From Armatimonadota bacterium (GTDB taxonomy: Bacteria > Sysuimicrobiota > Sysuimicrobiia > Sysuimicrobiales > Humicultoraceae), in the NCBI GenBank assembly GCA_031459855.1, contig JAVKHP010000001.1, forward strand, positions 1,701,808-1,765,807: a stretch of 64,000 nucleotides of DNA, in the 5' to 3' direction. The notes under the pieces were generated by a model. That model was not told where the DNA came from. It saw only the letters and a program-made list of their open reading frames with translations, and ran no database searches. Of this stretch, positions 9,041 through 17,155 are shown piece after piece; the first letter of the stretch is position 1, and each line of letters opens with the position of its first letter. The position numbers and the translations under genes were made by a program.

Positions 9041-10065
9041 GCCGGCCCACGGCCTACGGGGTCATCGTCGGCTCCGGCATCCGGGGCGCTGGCGCGGCGT
9101 ACTTCATGGCGCGCAGGGGATGGCGCGTGCACGTGGTCGAGGTCGGTGAGGTCGGGGGCGGCACGAGCACCGCCACCAACGCCAACTTGGCGCCGCACAA
9201 CCGCGACCCGCTCTCGCCCGAGTTCGGCCTGGCGATGGCGACCGCGGCCATGTACGCGTCGCCGGAAGCCGACTTCAGCGCCGATCTGGAGTTCCGGCGG
9301 TGCGGCAGGGTGATGCTGGCGGAGGACGTAAACCCGCTGCTCGCCGTCGGCGCGTACCTGCGGGCGGTGCGCCGGATGGGCGGTCAGGTGTGGACGCAGA
9401 CGCCGGCGACCCGCGTCCGCGTCGAGCGCGGCCGCGTCGTCGAGGTCCAGACGCCGCACGACCCCATCGCCACCGGGCTCGTCATCGACGCCGCCCGCGC
9501 GTCGGCGGGCGCGGTGGCGTGTATGGCCGGCATGCCGTTCGACATCACTCTGGTGTGGGGACAGCTCGTGGTGACCGAGCCGGTGCCGTCGCGCGGCGTC
9601 GGGACGTGGAACGAGGCAGCGGTCGTCCTCCACCACCACGACCGCACCGGGTATGCAGTCCGGTTCCTGGCGACCAGGGTGGCGAGCGGGAACCTGCTGA
9701 TCGGGCGGTGCGAGCTGGCCGGCGAGGCGCAACGCCGCGTCATCCTCGAAGCGGTGGCGCCGGTCCTGCGCCGCGGCGTGCGCTTCATCCCGGCCATCCG
9801 TGACCTGCGGGTGATCCGCATCTTCGCCGGCATCCGGCCCTACAGCCCCGACGAGCGGGCGGCGATCGGCCTGGTGCCCTCCCCGTTGGGGTTCGCGCTG
9901 CTGGCGGGGTTCGGCGACAAGGGCATCGGGCTCAGCGCCGGGACGCGGCTGCTGACGCAGGCGCTCTGCGGCGAGCGGCCCGATCTGCCGCTGGAGCCCT
10001 TCGATCCAGCGCGCTTCTCCGCCCGCGAGCCCCACATCCCCGCGCTCAAAGGAGGCCCGGCGTGA
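9037..10065 (+). CDS. DAO-type FAD oxidoreductase, catalytic partner (HcnC/SoxB-like)
   Basis: This 342-residue flavoprotein opens with VIVGSGIRGAGAAYFMARRG and a GGGTSTATNAN block that replaces the usual GASGRNAG motif. The C-terminal GIRPYSPDERAAIGLVP and GFGDKGIGLSAGTRLL segment closes the FAD site. It starts at an ATGA overlap with the HcnB-like gene, so the two are probably made in equal amounts and form one dehydrogenase for an amino acid, imino acid or opine. Its own stop overlaps the aminotransferase start by 4 bases (GTGA at 10062). The substrate is not readable from sequence. Confidence 0.87.
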   Translation: MSRPTAYGVIVGSGIRGAGAAYFMARRGWRVHVVEVGEVGGGTSTATNANLAPHNRDPLSPEFGLAMATAAMYASPEADFSADLEFRRCGRVMLAEDVNPLLAVGAYLRAVRRMGGQVWTQTPATRVRVERGRVVEVQTPHDPIATGLVIDAARASAGAVACMAGMPFDITLVWGQLVVTEPVPSRGVGTWNEAAVVLHHHDRTGYAVRFLATRVASGNLLIGRCELAGEAQRRVILEAVAPVLRRGVRFIPAIRDLRVIRIFAGIRPYSPDERAAIGLVPSPLGFALLAGFGDKGIGLSAGTRLLTQALCGERPDLPLEPFDPARFSAREPHIPALKGGPA

Positions 10066-11405
10066 GCCACATCTTCTGGCGGGACCTGCGCGCGACATAC
10101 CCGACCATCGTGCGCGGCGAAGGCGTCTACCTGTACGACAACACCGGGCGGCGGTACCTGGACGGGTGCTCCGGCGCGCTCGTCACCAACATCGGCCATG
10201 GGGTCGCCGAGATCGCCGATGCGATGGCCGCGCAGGCGCGCCGGGTGGCCTTCGCGCATATCTCGAACTTCGTTACCGAGCCGGCGCTGCATCTGGCGGC
10301 GCTGCTGGCCGAGCGCGCACCCCAGGGGTTGCGCTCGGTGTACTACGCTTCTGGCGGCTCCGAGGCCGTGGAGACCGCGCTCAAGCTCGCGCGCGCGTAC
10401 TTCCTCGAGCGCGACGGCGCCGGGACGCCCAAGCACCTGATCATCGGCCGCTGGCACGGGTACCACGGCAACACGCTGGGCGCCCTGTCCGCGTCGGGGC
10501 ATTGGCCCCGGCGCCGGCCGTACGAGCCGCTGCTGCTGCCCTTCCTGCACATCGAGCCGTGCAACGCCTACCGCCAGCCCTACGGCCCGGACTGCGCCGA
10601 CTGGGACGTCCGGGCGGCCCGGGCCCTGGAAGCCGCCATCGTCGAGGCGGGGCCGCAGCGCGTGGCCGCCTTCATCGCCGAGCCCGTGGTCGGCGCGGCG
10701 GCCGGCGCGGTCGCGGGCACGCGGGCGTACTTCGAGGAGATCCGCCGCATCTGCGACCGCCACGACGTGCTCTTCATCGCCGACGAGGTGATGACCGGGT
10801 TCGGGCGCACCGGCCGGCAGTTCGCCATCGAGCACTTCGGCGTGACGCCCGACATGCTGGTGATGGGCAAGGGCATGGCCGCCGGCTACGCGCCGCTGGC
10901 CGGCGTGCTGGTGCACGACCGGATCCGCGAGGTCTTCGCGCGCGGCTCCGGCCGGTTCGTGCACGGCCACACCTACAGCGCGCACCCGGTGGCGTGCGCG
11001 GCCGGGTGCGCGGTGCAGGAGTACATGGACCGGCACCGGCTCGTGTCGCGCGCCGCAGCCCTCGGCCCCGGGGTCTGCCAACGCCTCCAGGTGCTGCGGC
11101 GGTGGAGGATCGTCGGCGACGTGCGCGGGATGGGCATGATGTGGGGGGTCGAGTTCGTCCGCGACCGGGCGACGAAGGAGCCGTTCCCGCGGGCGCTGCG
11201 CCTGGTCGAGCAGGTCGTCGCGGAGACGATGCGGCGCGGGGTCATGGTCTATCCCGGCACCGGTGGCGTCGACGGGGTCAATGGCGATCATCTGCTGGTG
11301 GGCCCGCCCCTCACGATCTCTGAGGCCGAGCTGGACGAGCTCGTCGGAGCACTCGACGAGGCCGTGGGGGCCGTAACTCGGGCCGTCCTGGCGGGGCAGT
11401 CGTAG
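10062..11405 (+). CDS. Class III aminotransferase (PLP-dependent), first copy
   Basis: This 447-residue enzyme is a fold-type I, class III aminotransferase (the ornithine/GABA/beta-alanine/diamine branch). Visible features are YYASGGSEAVETALKLARAY (phosphate-binding turn), WHGYHGNTLGALS, the cofactor aspartate in FIADEVMTGFGRTG and the Schiff-base lysine near residue 270 in MGKGMAAGYAPLAG. The GTG start at 10062 overlaps the upstream stop and follows a clear AAAGGAGG ribosome site. It would move an amino group from an omega-amino compound to a 2-oxo acid. A second class III aminotransferase lies at 17156 but the two differ in length and loop sequence. Confidence 0.92.
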   Translation: MSHIFWRDLRATYPTIVRGEGVYLYDNTGRRYLDGCSGALVTNIGHGVAEIADAMAAQARRVAFAHISNFVTEPALHLAALLAERAPQGLRSVYYASGGSEAVETALKLARAYFLERDGAGTPKHLIIGRWHGYHGNTLGALSASGHWPRRRPYEPLLLPFLHIEPCNAYRQPYGPDCADWDVRAARALEAAIVEAGPQRVAAFIAEPVVGAAAGAVAGTRAYFEEIRRICDRHDVLFIADEVMTGFGRTGRQFAIEHFGVTPDMLVMGKGMAAGYAPLAGVLVHDRIREVFARGSGRFVHGHTYSAHPVACAAGCAVQEYMDRHRLVSRAAALGPGVCQRLQVLRRWRIVGDVRGMGMMWGVEFVRDRATKEPFPRALRLVEQVVAETMRRGVMVYPGTGGVDGVNGDHLLVGPPLTISEAELDELVGALDEAVGAVTRAVLAGQS

Positions 11406-11449
11406 AGCGCGCGAAGGGCGGGGAGCTGAGGATGAGCGGAGGAGCCAAC

Positions 11450-11962
11450 ATGCAGCAGACAGGGGCCGCGACAGCGTTTCAGACGGGCACGCGCTGGGCC
11501 TCGGGGCGACTGGGCCGGCTCGTGGTCGTCCGGCTCGCGCCTCGGGAAGACGTGAAGCGGGCGATCGAGGCGATCGCCGAGGCCGAAGGCCTGGCGGGCG
11601 CACTGATCCTCGGCGGCGCGGCCAGCCTGCGCCGCGTCACGCTGCGCAACGTCCGGGTGGCGCCGGAGCGGTGGCCGATCACCGACTCCAACCGCATCTG
11701 GACCACGCTTGAGGGCCCGCTCGAGCTGGTGTCGATCATGGGCAACATCTCGCGGTGGCCCGACGGCCGGCCGTTCGTGCACGCGCACGTCGTGGTCTCG
11801 ACGGGCCGGCCCGACGGCGTGGCCTACGGCGGCCACCTGGTGGACGGCGCGGAGGTCCTGACCGCTGGGGAGCTGGCGCTCGCCGAGGTCCTGGAGGTGA
11901 GGATGAGGCGTGACCGCGACCCGGGTACCCTCGGCGAGGAGCTCTTTCCCGACACGACATGA
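11450..11962 (+). CDS. PPC/DUF296 domain protein
   Basis: This small protein of about 170 residues has the PPC (plant and prokaryote conserved, DUF296) fold. It contains a strand region reading GRLGRLVVVRLAPREDV, the glycine-rich ALILGGAASLRRVTL, ending in metal-binding-type histidines FVHAHVVVS and YGGHLVDGA. ATG 11450 has the best ribosome site (GGAGGA, 6 bases upstream); ATG 11432 is an in-frame alternative. PPC proteins are trimeric; their molecular role in bacteria is not established. Its place between a transaminase and an RpiR regulator, on the same strand, suggests it serves the same pathway, perhaps as a sensor or small-molecule binder. That is a guess. Confidence 0.82.
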   Translation: MQQTGAATAFQTGTRWASGRLGRLVVVRLAPREDVKRAIEAIAEAEGLAGALILGGAASLRRVTLRNVRVAPERWPITDSNRIWTTLEGPLELVSIMGNISRWPDGRPFVHAHVVVSTGRPDGVAYGGHLVDGAEVLTAGELALAEVLEVRMRRDRDPGTLGEELFPDTT

Positions 11963-11981
11963 CCACGAGGAAGGGATCGCG

Positions 11982-12893
11982 ATGATGAGAGAGAGCGCAA
12001 CGAAGGCGGCCGCGACGTGGGAGCCGGCCCGCCCGGCCTACGATGACCTGATCCAGCGCATCCGGGACCGGCTCGACCAGATGAGCAACGGGTACCGGCA
12101 GGTTGCCGACTACATCCTTGAGCACTACGATCGCGCGGCGTTCCTGACCGCGGCGAAACTCGGCCGGACGGTCGGGGTCAGCGAGTCCACTGTGGTGCGG
12201 TTTGCCACGGCGCTGGGATACGGCGGCTATCCCGAGCTGCAGGGCGTCCTCCAGGAGATTGTCAAGAGTCGACTCACCACCGTCGACCGGGTCATCGGCT
12301 CGGCGGACACCCTCGGCTCCGAAGAAGACATCCTGACGGCCGTGATGCAGGGCGACATCGAGAACCTCAGGCTCACCCTGCGCGATCTGGACCGGAAGGC
12401 GTTCCATGCAGCGGTCTCGATGCTGCGGGGCGCCCGGCGCATCTTGGTCGTCGGGCTCCGCAGCTCCGCGGCCCTGGCGCTGTTCCTAGGCTTCAACCTC
12501 GACTGGATCCTGGGCAACGTGAAGGTCGCCGGCTTCGTGGCACAGGACGTCTGGGAGCACCTGGTGCACCTGGGCCGGGAGGACGTCGTCGTTGGCATCA
12601 GCTTCCCCCGTTACACGAAGGCCACCGTGCAGGCGCTGGCCGCGGCGCGGGAGCGCAGGTGCAAGATCATCGCGCTGACCGACAGCGTCGTCTCGCCCCT
12701 CAGCAAGTACGCCGATGTGGTGCTCGCGGCGCGCGACACTGTGCCCGCCTACACCGACTCGTTCGTGGCGCCGCTGTCGATCATCAACGCCCTGCTGGCC
12801 GCCACGAGCATGGCCGACCGGGCGCGCACCACGCGCAATCTGCGCCGGCTCGAGGAGCTCTGGAAGGAGTACGGGGTGTATCACCAGCCGTGA
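11982..12893 (+). CDS. RpiR-family transcriptional regulator (HTH plus SIS domain)
   Basis: This 303-residue DNA-binding regulator has an N-terminal RpiR-type helix-turn-helix (AAKLGRTVGVSESTVVRFA around residues 55-75) and a C-terminal sugar-isomerase (SIS) domain containing RILVVGLRSSAALALF and VVVGISFPRYTKATVQALAA, which binds a phosphorylated or carboxylated ligand. ATG 11982 is used because AGGAAGGG lies 7 bases upstream; the frame stays open further upstream into the DUF296 gene but without a suitable start. Members usually repress or activate the catabolic operon they sit in, so it is the likely ligand-responsive regulator of this island. Confidence 0.92.
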   Translation: MMRESATKAAATWEPARPAYDDLIQRIRDRLDQMSNGYRQVADYILEHYDRAAFLTAAKLGRTVGVSESTVVRFATALGYGGYPELQGVLQEIVKSRLTTVDRVIGSADTLGSEEDILTAVMQGDIENLRLTLRDLDRKAFHAAVSMLRGARRILVVGLRSSAALALFLGFNLDWILGNVKVAGFVAQDVWEHLVHLGREDVVVGISFPRYTKATVQALAAARERRCKIIALTDSVVSPLSKYADVVLAARDTVPAYTDSFVAPLSIINALLAATSMADRARTTRNLRRLEELWKEYGVYHQP

Positions 12894-13693
12894 ACGCCGG
12901 GGTCGACTACGGCCTGACCGGGAAGGTGGCCCTGGTCACGGGCGGGAGCCGGGGCCTGGGACGCGCCATCGCCGCGGCGCTGCTGCGCGCCGGCTGCCGC
13001 GTGGCGATCGTGTCCCGGAACGCCGAGAGCCTGGAGGCCGGCCGCCGGGCGCTGGCGCCGTTGGGCGACGTCGTCGTCGTCCAGGCTGACGTGACCGTGC
13101 GGCGGCAGGTTGACGAAGCCGTGCGCGCGGTGGAGTGCCGGGCCGGGCCGGTGGACATCCTGGTCAACAACGCCGGCGTCACCAGCCGGCGGTCGCTCGC
13201 CGAACTGACTGACGATCACTGGGACGAGGTCATGACCACCAACGTGAAGGCGCTGCTCTTCACCTGCCAGGCGGTCACCCCCTGGATGATGCGGAAGCGG
13301 TGGGGCCGCATCATCAACGCGTCCTCGTACGCTGCCTGGCACCCGCGCCTCAACCGCGGCGTGTACGCGGCCAGCAAGGCGGCGGTCGAGGCGCTGACCC
13401 GGGCGTGGGCGGGCGAGCTGGCGCCTTATGGCATCACGGTGAATGCCTATGCGCCCGGCGACATCGCCACGGACATGATGGCCGACATGCTGGCCGCGGG
13501 TGCCGGCGAACTCACCCGGCACATCGCGTTGGGACGGATCGGCACGCCCGAGGACGTCGCCGACGCCGTGGCGTTCCTGGCCTCCGAGCGGGCGGCGTAC
13601 ATCACGGGCACGGTGATGGCCATTTCCGGAGGCAAATACATCGTTCAGAATCCCTGGGATGCCTGGCCGCAGGCGCCCGGCGCCGGACCGTAG
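12890..13693 (+). CDS. Short-chain dehydrogenase/reductase (SDR)
   Basis: This 267-residue classical SDR has the cofactor motif TGGSRGLG at 17-24, the NNAG motif (VNNAGVTSRR) near 90, and the catalytic Ser/Tyr/Lys set in NASSYAAWHP and VYAASK (Tyr near 158). The GTG start at 12890 overlaps the RpiR stop (GTGA), so the two are translationally coupled. It would oxidise a hydroxyl or reduce a carbonyl with NAD(P)H; an FabG-like role is possible but position in a catabolic operon favours a degradation step. Substrate not known. Confidence 0.9.
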   Translation: MNAGVDYGLTGKVALVTGGSRGLGRAIAAALLRAGCRVAIVSRNAESLEAGRRALAPLGDVVVVQADVTVRRQVDEAVRAVECRAGPVDILVNNAGVTSRRSLAELTDDHWDEVMTTNVKALLFTCQAVTPWMMRKRWGRIINASSYAAWHPRLNRGVYAASKAAVEALTRAWAGELAPYGITVNAYAPGDIATDMMADMLAAGAGELTRHIALGRIGTPEDVADAVAFLASERAAYITGTVMAISGGKYIVQNPWDAWPQAPGAGP

Positions 13694-13760
13694 AGACCGC
13701 GCGACCGTCCCCCGAACGGGGAGACACCGGACGGGGAGATACAGGAGGGGGTGAGGAAGA

Positions 13761-15275
13761 ATGCCGCGCAGGCTGGTGACTGTGACGCTGATCGCGCTGC
13801 TCGCCGCCACGCTGTTGCTCGCCAGGGTCAACGCCGCTCCGCCCACCCAGATCACCATCGCCGTGCCCAGCGACATCGTGTCCATGGACCCGCATGCCAC
13901 CAGCGACTTTGTGACCAACCAGGTCATGACGGGCACCGTCTACGAGACGCTGGTCAAGGTGGGCACGAAGGGCGAGTACGAACCGGCCCTGGCCGTCTCG
14001 TGGAAGATCCTGGACAACCAAACCTGGGAGTTCAGGCTCCGGCCCAACGTGAAGTTCCACAACGGCGAGCCGCTGACCGCCGACGCCGTGAAGTTCAGCC
14101 TTGACCGCTGCCTGAACCCGGCCAACCGGTGCCCGCGCCGCGGGCAGCTCTCGGTCGCCCAGAGCGTCGAGGTCGTCGACCCCATGACCGTGCGCATCAA
14201 GACCGAGGGCGCGTTCGCGGCGCTGCCGAGCGCGCTGATGTTCGGCTTCATCGTCGCCCCCCGCGCCGTGCAGACCGATCCCCAGGCCCTCCAGAAGCAG
14301 GCTATCGGCACCGGAGCCATGCGCCTGGTGGAGTGGCAGCGGGGCCAGCGGCTGGTCTTCGAGCGCTTCAACGACTACTGGGGGAAGAAGCCGCAATTCG
14401 AGCGCGTGATCTACCGGCCCATCCCGGACGAGATCGCGCGGGTCGCGGCCCTGCAGGCTGGCGAGGTACACCTGGTTACGGCCATGCCGCCCGAGATGGT
14501 GCCCGTGCTGACCCGCAACCCCAAGACCGCGGTCGCCCGCCGCGGCCAGCGGCAGATCTACATCGGCATGGACGCCACGGGCACGAACCTCAAGCCCCTG
14601 GCCGACGTGCGGGTGCGGCAGGCGATGAACTACGCTGTGAACAAGGACGTCCTGGTGAGCCGCATCCTGGAAGGGAACGCCGTGCCCAACGTCGGCGGGA
14701 TGTTCCCCCAGGCGCCGGGTTTCGACACCCGGCTCAGGCCCTATCCCCACGATCCCGGGAGGGCGAAGCGGCTCCTGGCCGAAGCCGGCTATGCCGACGG
14801 GTTCGAGGTCACCTTAAACTTCGTCCCCGGCCTGGAGGGATCGCTCAAGACCAAAGAGGTCGTCGAGTCCGTCGCCAGCGACCTGGGCAACGTGGGGATT
14901 CGTGTCAGACTAGTCCAGATGGAGGCGGCCGCCTTCTGGGACGGGTACTTCGGAAAGAAGTACCAGATGTACCTGCTCACCTGGGGGACAAGCCCGGAGG
15001 CCGGGCTGTACTACCGGACGCTGCTCCACTCCAGGACGCGCGGGCTCTACTACCGGAACTCGAAGACGGACGAGTTGATCGACGCTTGGTTCGCCGCGCT
15101 GGAGCCCAGGCAGCGCGTCGAGACCGGCCGGGTGCTGCACCGGCATGTCTACGAGCAGGCGCCCTTCATCTTCCTCTTCAACCAGTTCTCGCTGTTCGGT
15201 ATGAGCGCCAGCCTGACGTGGGTCGAGCGGCCCATCGAGGTCATCTGGGCCTACGACCTGGGCTGGCAGGAGTGA
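13761..15275 (+). CDS. Peptide/opine ABC transporter substrate-binding protein (family 5)
   Basis: This 504-residue secreted binding protein has a Sec signal peptide (MPRRLVTVTLIALLAATLLL, then cleavage near RVNA-APP). The mature part shows the family 5 hallmarks TIAVPSDIVSMDPHATSD, FRLRPNVKFHNGEPLTADAVKFSL and AIGTGAMRLVEWQRG. A very strong AGGAGGGGGTGAGG ribosome site precedes ATG 13761. It is followed by a permease pair (15314, 16231) but no ATPases, so it must borrow ATPases from elsewhere, most simply the pair at 696 and 3641. Ligand unknown. Confidence 0.94.
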   Translation: MPRRLVTVTLIALLAATLLLARVNAAPPTQITIAVPSDIVSMDPHATSDFVTNQVMTGTVYETLVKVGTKGEYEPALAVSWKILDNQTWEFRLRPNVKFHNGEPLTADAVKFSLDRCLNPANRCPRRGQLSVAQSVEVVDPMTVRIKTEGAFAALPSALMFGFIVAPRAVQTDPQALQKQAIGTGAMRLVEWQRGQRLVFERFNDYWGKKPQFERVIYRPIPDEIARVAALQAGEVHLVTAMPPEMVPVLTRNPKTAVARRGQRQIYIGMDATGTNLKPLADVRVRQAMNYAVNKDVLVSRILEGNAVPNVGGMFPQAPGFDTRLRPYPHDPGRAKRLLAEAGYADGFEVTLNFVPGLEGSLKTKEVVESVASDLGNVGIRVRLVQMEAAAFWDGYFGKKYQMYLLTWGTSPEAGLYYRTLLHSRTRGLYYRNSKTDELIDAWFAALEPRQRVETGRVLHRHVYEQAPFIFLFNQFSLFGMSASLTWVERPIEVIWAYDLGWQE

Positions 15276-15313
15276 GGGTCGAGGGGTGAGCCCCTGAGGT
15301 AGGGCGGACGGCG

Positions 15314-16231
15314 ATGCGGCGTCTGCTGACGCTCCGCCTGGCCGAGGCGGCGGTGGTGCTGGTGGGGGTGCTCACCATCACGTTCTTCATCGCCCGCCTT
15401 AGCGGCGACCCCGTGCACCTGCTCGCCGGGTCGGAGGCGACCGCGGCCGACATCGAGAGCCTGCGGAAGGCGTATGGCTTCGACCAGCCGCTACTGGTGC
15501 AGTACGCGCGGTTCCTGGCTGATGTGGTTCAGGGCCGGCTCGGCGAGTCGCTTCGCTACCGCCAGCCGGCTCTCGACCTGGTGATCGAGCGCCTCCCCGC
15601 CACGGTGCAGCTCGCCGCGGCGGCCCTGGCCGTCTCTGTGGCCAGCGGCATCCCGCTGGGCGTCTTCGCGGCCACACGGCCCCACTCGCTGTGGGATCAC
15701 GGGAGCATGGTGCTCGCCCTCATCGGGCAGACCGTGCCCGCCTTCTGGCTGGGCATCATGCTTATCCTGCTCTTTCCGCTGCGCCTGGGGTGGTTCTACA
15801 CCTCGGGCTATGGGACGCTCGGGCACCTGGTGCTGCCGGCGATCACCCTCGGCGTCTTCCACACCGCGCGCCTGGCCCGGCTCACGCGCGGCGCCATGCT
15901 CGACGTGCTCACCCGCGACTACGTCCGCACCGCGAAAGCCAAAGGGCTGACTTATTGGACCGTTGTGCGCCACCACGCGCTGCGCAACAGCCTGCTGCCG
16001 CTGCTCTCGATCCTGGGGATCGAGGTCGGGACGCTCATGGGCGGTTCGGTCGTCACCGAGACCATCTTCGCCTGGCCGGGGATCGGCCGGCTGGCCGTCG
16101 AGTCCGTGTACGCGCGCGACTATCCGGTCGTGCAGGCCGTCGTGCTGGCGGCCGCGGTGACCTTCATCCTCAGCCATCTGGCTGTGGACGTGCTCTACGG
16201 CGTCGTGGATCCCAGGATCCGGTACGACTGA
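15314..16231 (+). CDS. Peptide-type ABC transporter permease (DppB-like)
   Basis: This 305-residue membrane permease has the DppB signature order: an N-terminal helix (RRLLTLRLAEAAVVLVGVLT), a periplasmic segment with LRKAYGFDQPLLVQYARFL, the coupling region RDYVRTAKAKGLTYWTVV and NSLLPLLSILG, and the ending VDPRIRYD. A short hairpin (AGGGG/CCCCT, 15284-15298) lies between the binding-protein stop and this start. Its stop TGA and the next gene's ATG share one base (TGATG at 16229-16233). It forms the channel with the following DppC-like protein. Confidence 0.93.
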   Translation: MRRLLTLRLAEAAVVLVGVLTITFFIARLSGDPVHLLAGSEATAADIESLRKAYGFDQPLLVQYARFLADVVQGRLGESLRYRQPALDLVIERLPATVQLAAAALAVSVASGIPLGVFAATRPHSLWDHGSMVLALIGQTVPAFWLGIMLILLFPLRLGWFYTSGYGTLGHLVLPAITLGVFHTARLARLTRGAMLDVLTRDYVRTAKAKGLTYWTVVRHHALRNSLLPLLSILGIEVGTLMGGSVVTETIFAWPGIGRLAVESVYARDYPVVQAVVLAAAVTFILSHLAVDVLYGVVDPRIRYD

Positions 16232-17133
16232 TGAGCAGGTCTGTCGTCGTCATCACCGCGCCCGCGGGTGCCGGCATCCGACGGCCCCGGCCGGTGGCCC
16301 GTCACCTCCGGCGCCACTTGAAGGGGATCGTCGGCCTAGTCATCTTCGCGGCCGCCGTCGTCGGCGCGCTCGGCGCGCCCTGGATCTCCACCTACAACCC
16401 GCGCGTCGCCGACCCCACCAACCGCCTCCTGCCTCCGGCGTGGGCCGGGGGCCAGCCCGGGTATGTGCTCGGGACCGATCAGCTCGGCCGCGATCTCTTC
16501 ACGCGGCTGCTCTACGGCGCCCGGATCTCGCTGGCCGTGGGGATGCTCTCCGTGGCCATCTCTGCACCGCTCGGCGTGCTGGCCGGGCTGGTGGGGGGAT
16601 TCCGGGGCGGGCTCACTGACGAGGTCGTGATGCGGATCGTGGACAGCCAGCTCTCGATCCCGTTCCTGCTGCTGGCCATCGCCATCATCGCGGTGGTCGG
16701 CGTCAGCACGGTCAACACCATCGTGGTGCTCGGCATCGGCGGCTGGCCCACCTACGCGCGCATGGTGCGGGGCGAGGTGCTGTCGCTGCGGGCGCAGGAG
16801 TTCGTGGAGGCAGCGCGGGCGATCGGCGCCTCAGACGTGCGCATCGTGTTCCGGCACATCCTCCCCCACGTGATGACCACGACGACGGTCATCGCGTCGT
16901 TCGCGGTGGCGCACATGATCCTGCTAGAGTCCACGCTGTCGTTCCTCGGGCTCGGCGTGCAGCCGCCGACGCCGTCGTGGGGGCAGATGCTCGCCGACGG
17001 TAAGAGCTACGTCAGCCTGGCCCCGTGGCTGGCCATCTTCCCCGGCCTGGCCATTGCGGTGACGGTGCTGGCGATCAACTTCATCGGCGACTGGGCGCGG
17101 GATGTGCTCAGCCCGCAGACGCGCACCCTGTGA
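16231..17133 (+). CDS. Peptide-type ABC transporter permease (DppC-like)
   Basis: This 300-residue permease partner starts at ATG 16231, overlapping the preceding stop by one base. It has a long basic N-terminal tail, a first helix GIVGLVIFAAAVVGAL, the family block VLGTDQLGRDLFTRLLYGAR, the coupling region QEFVEAARAIGASDVRIVF with HILPHVMTTTTV, and the ending FIGDWARDVLSPQTR. No ATPase gene follows; the next gene is an aminotransferase. It completes the second peptide-type transporter of the island. Confidence 0.93.
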   Translation: MSRSVVVITAPAGAGIRRPRPVARHLRRHLKGIVGLVIFAAAVVGALGAPWISTYNPRVADPTNRLLPPAWAGGQPGYVLGTDQLGRDLFTRLLYGARISLAVGMLSVAISAPLGVLAGLVGGFRGGLTDEVVMRIVDSQLSIPFLLLAIAIIAVVGVSTVNTIVVLGIGGWPTYARMVRGEVLSLRAQEFVEAARAIGASDVRIVFRHILPHVMTTTTVIASFAVAHMILLESTLSFLGLGVQPPTPSWGQMLADGKSYVSLAPWLAIFPGLAIAVTVLAINFIGDWARDVLSPQTRTL

Positions 17134-17155
17134 GGGCATGACGGAGGAGACGACC

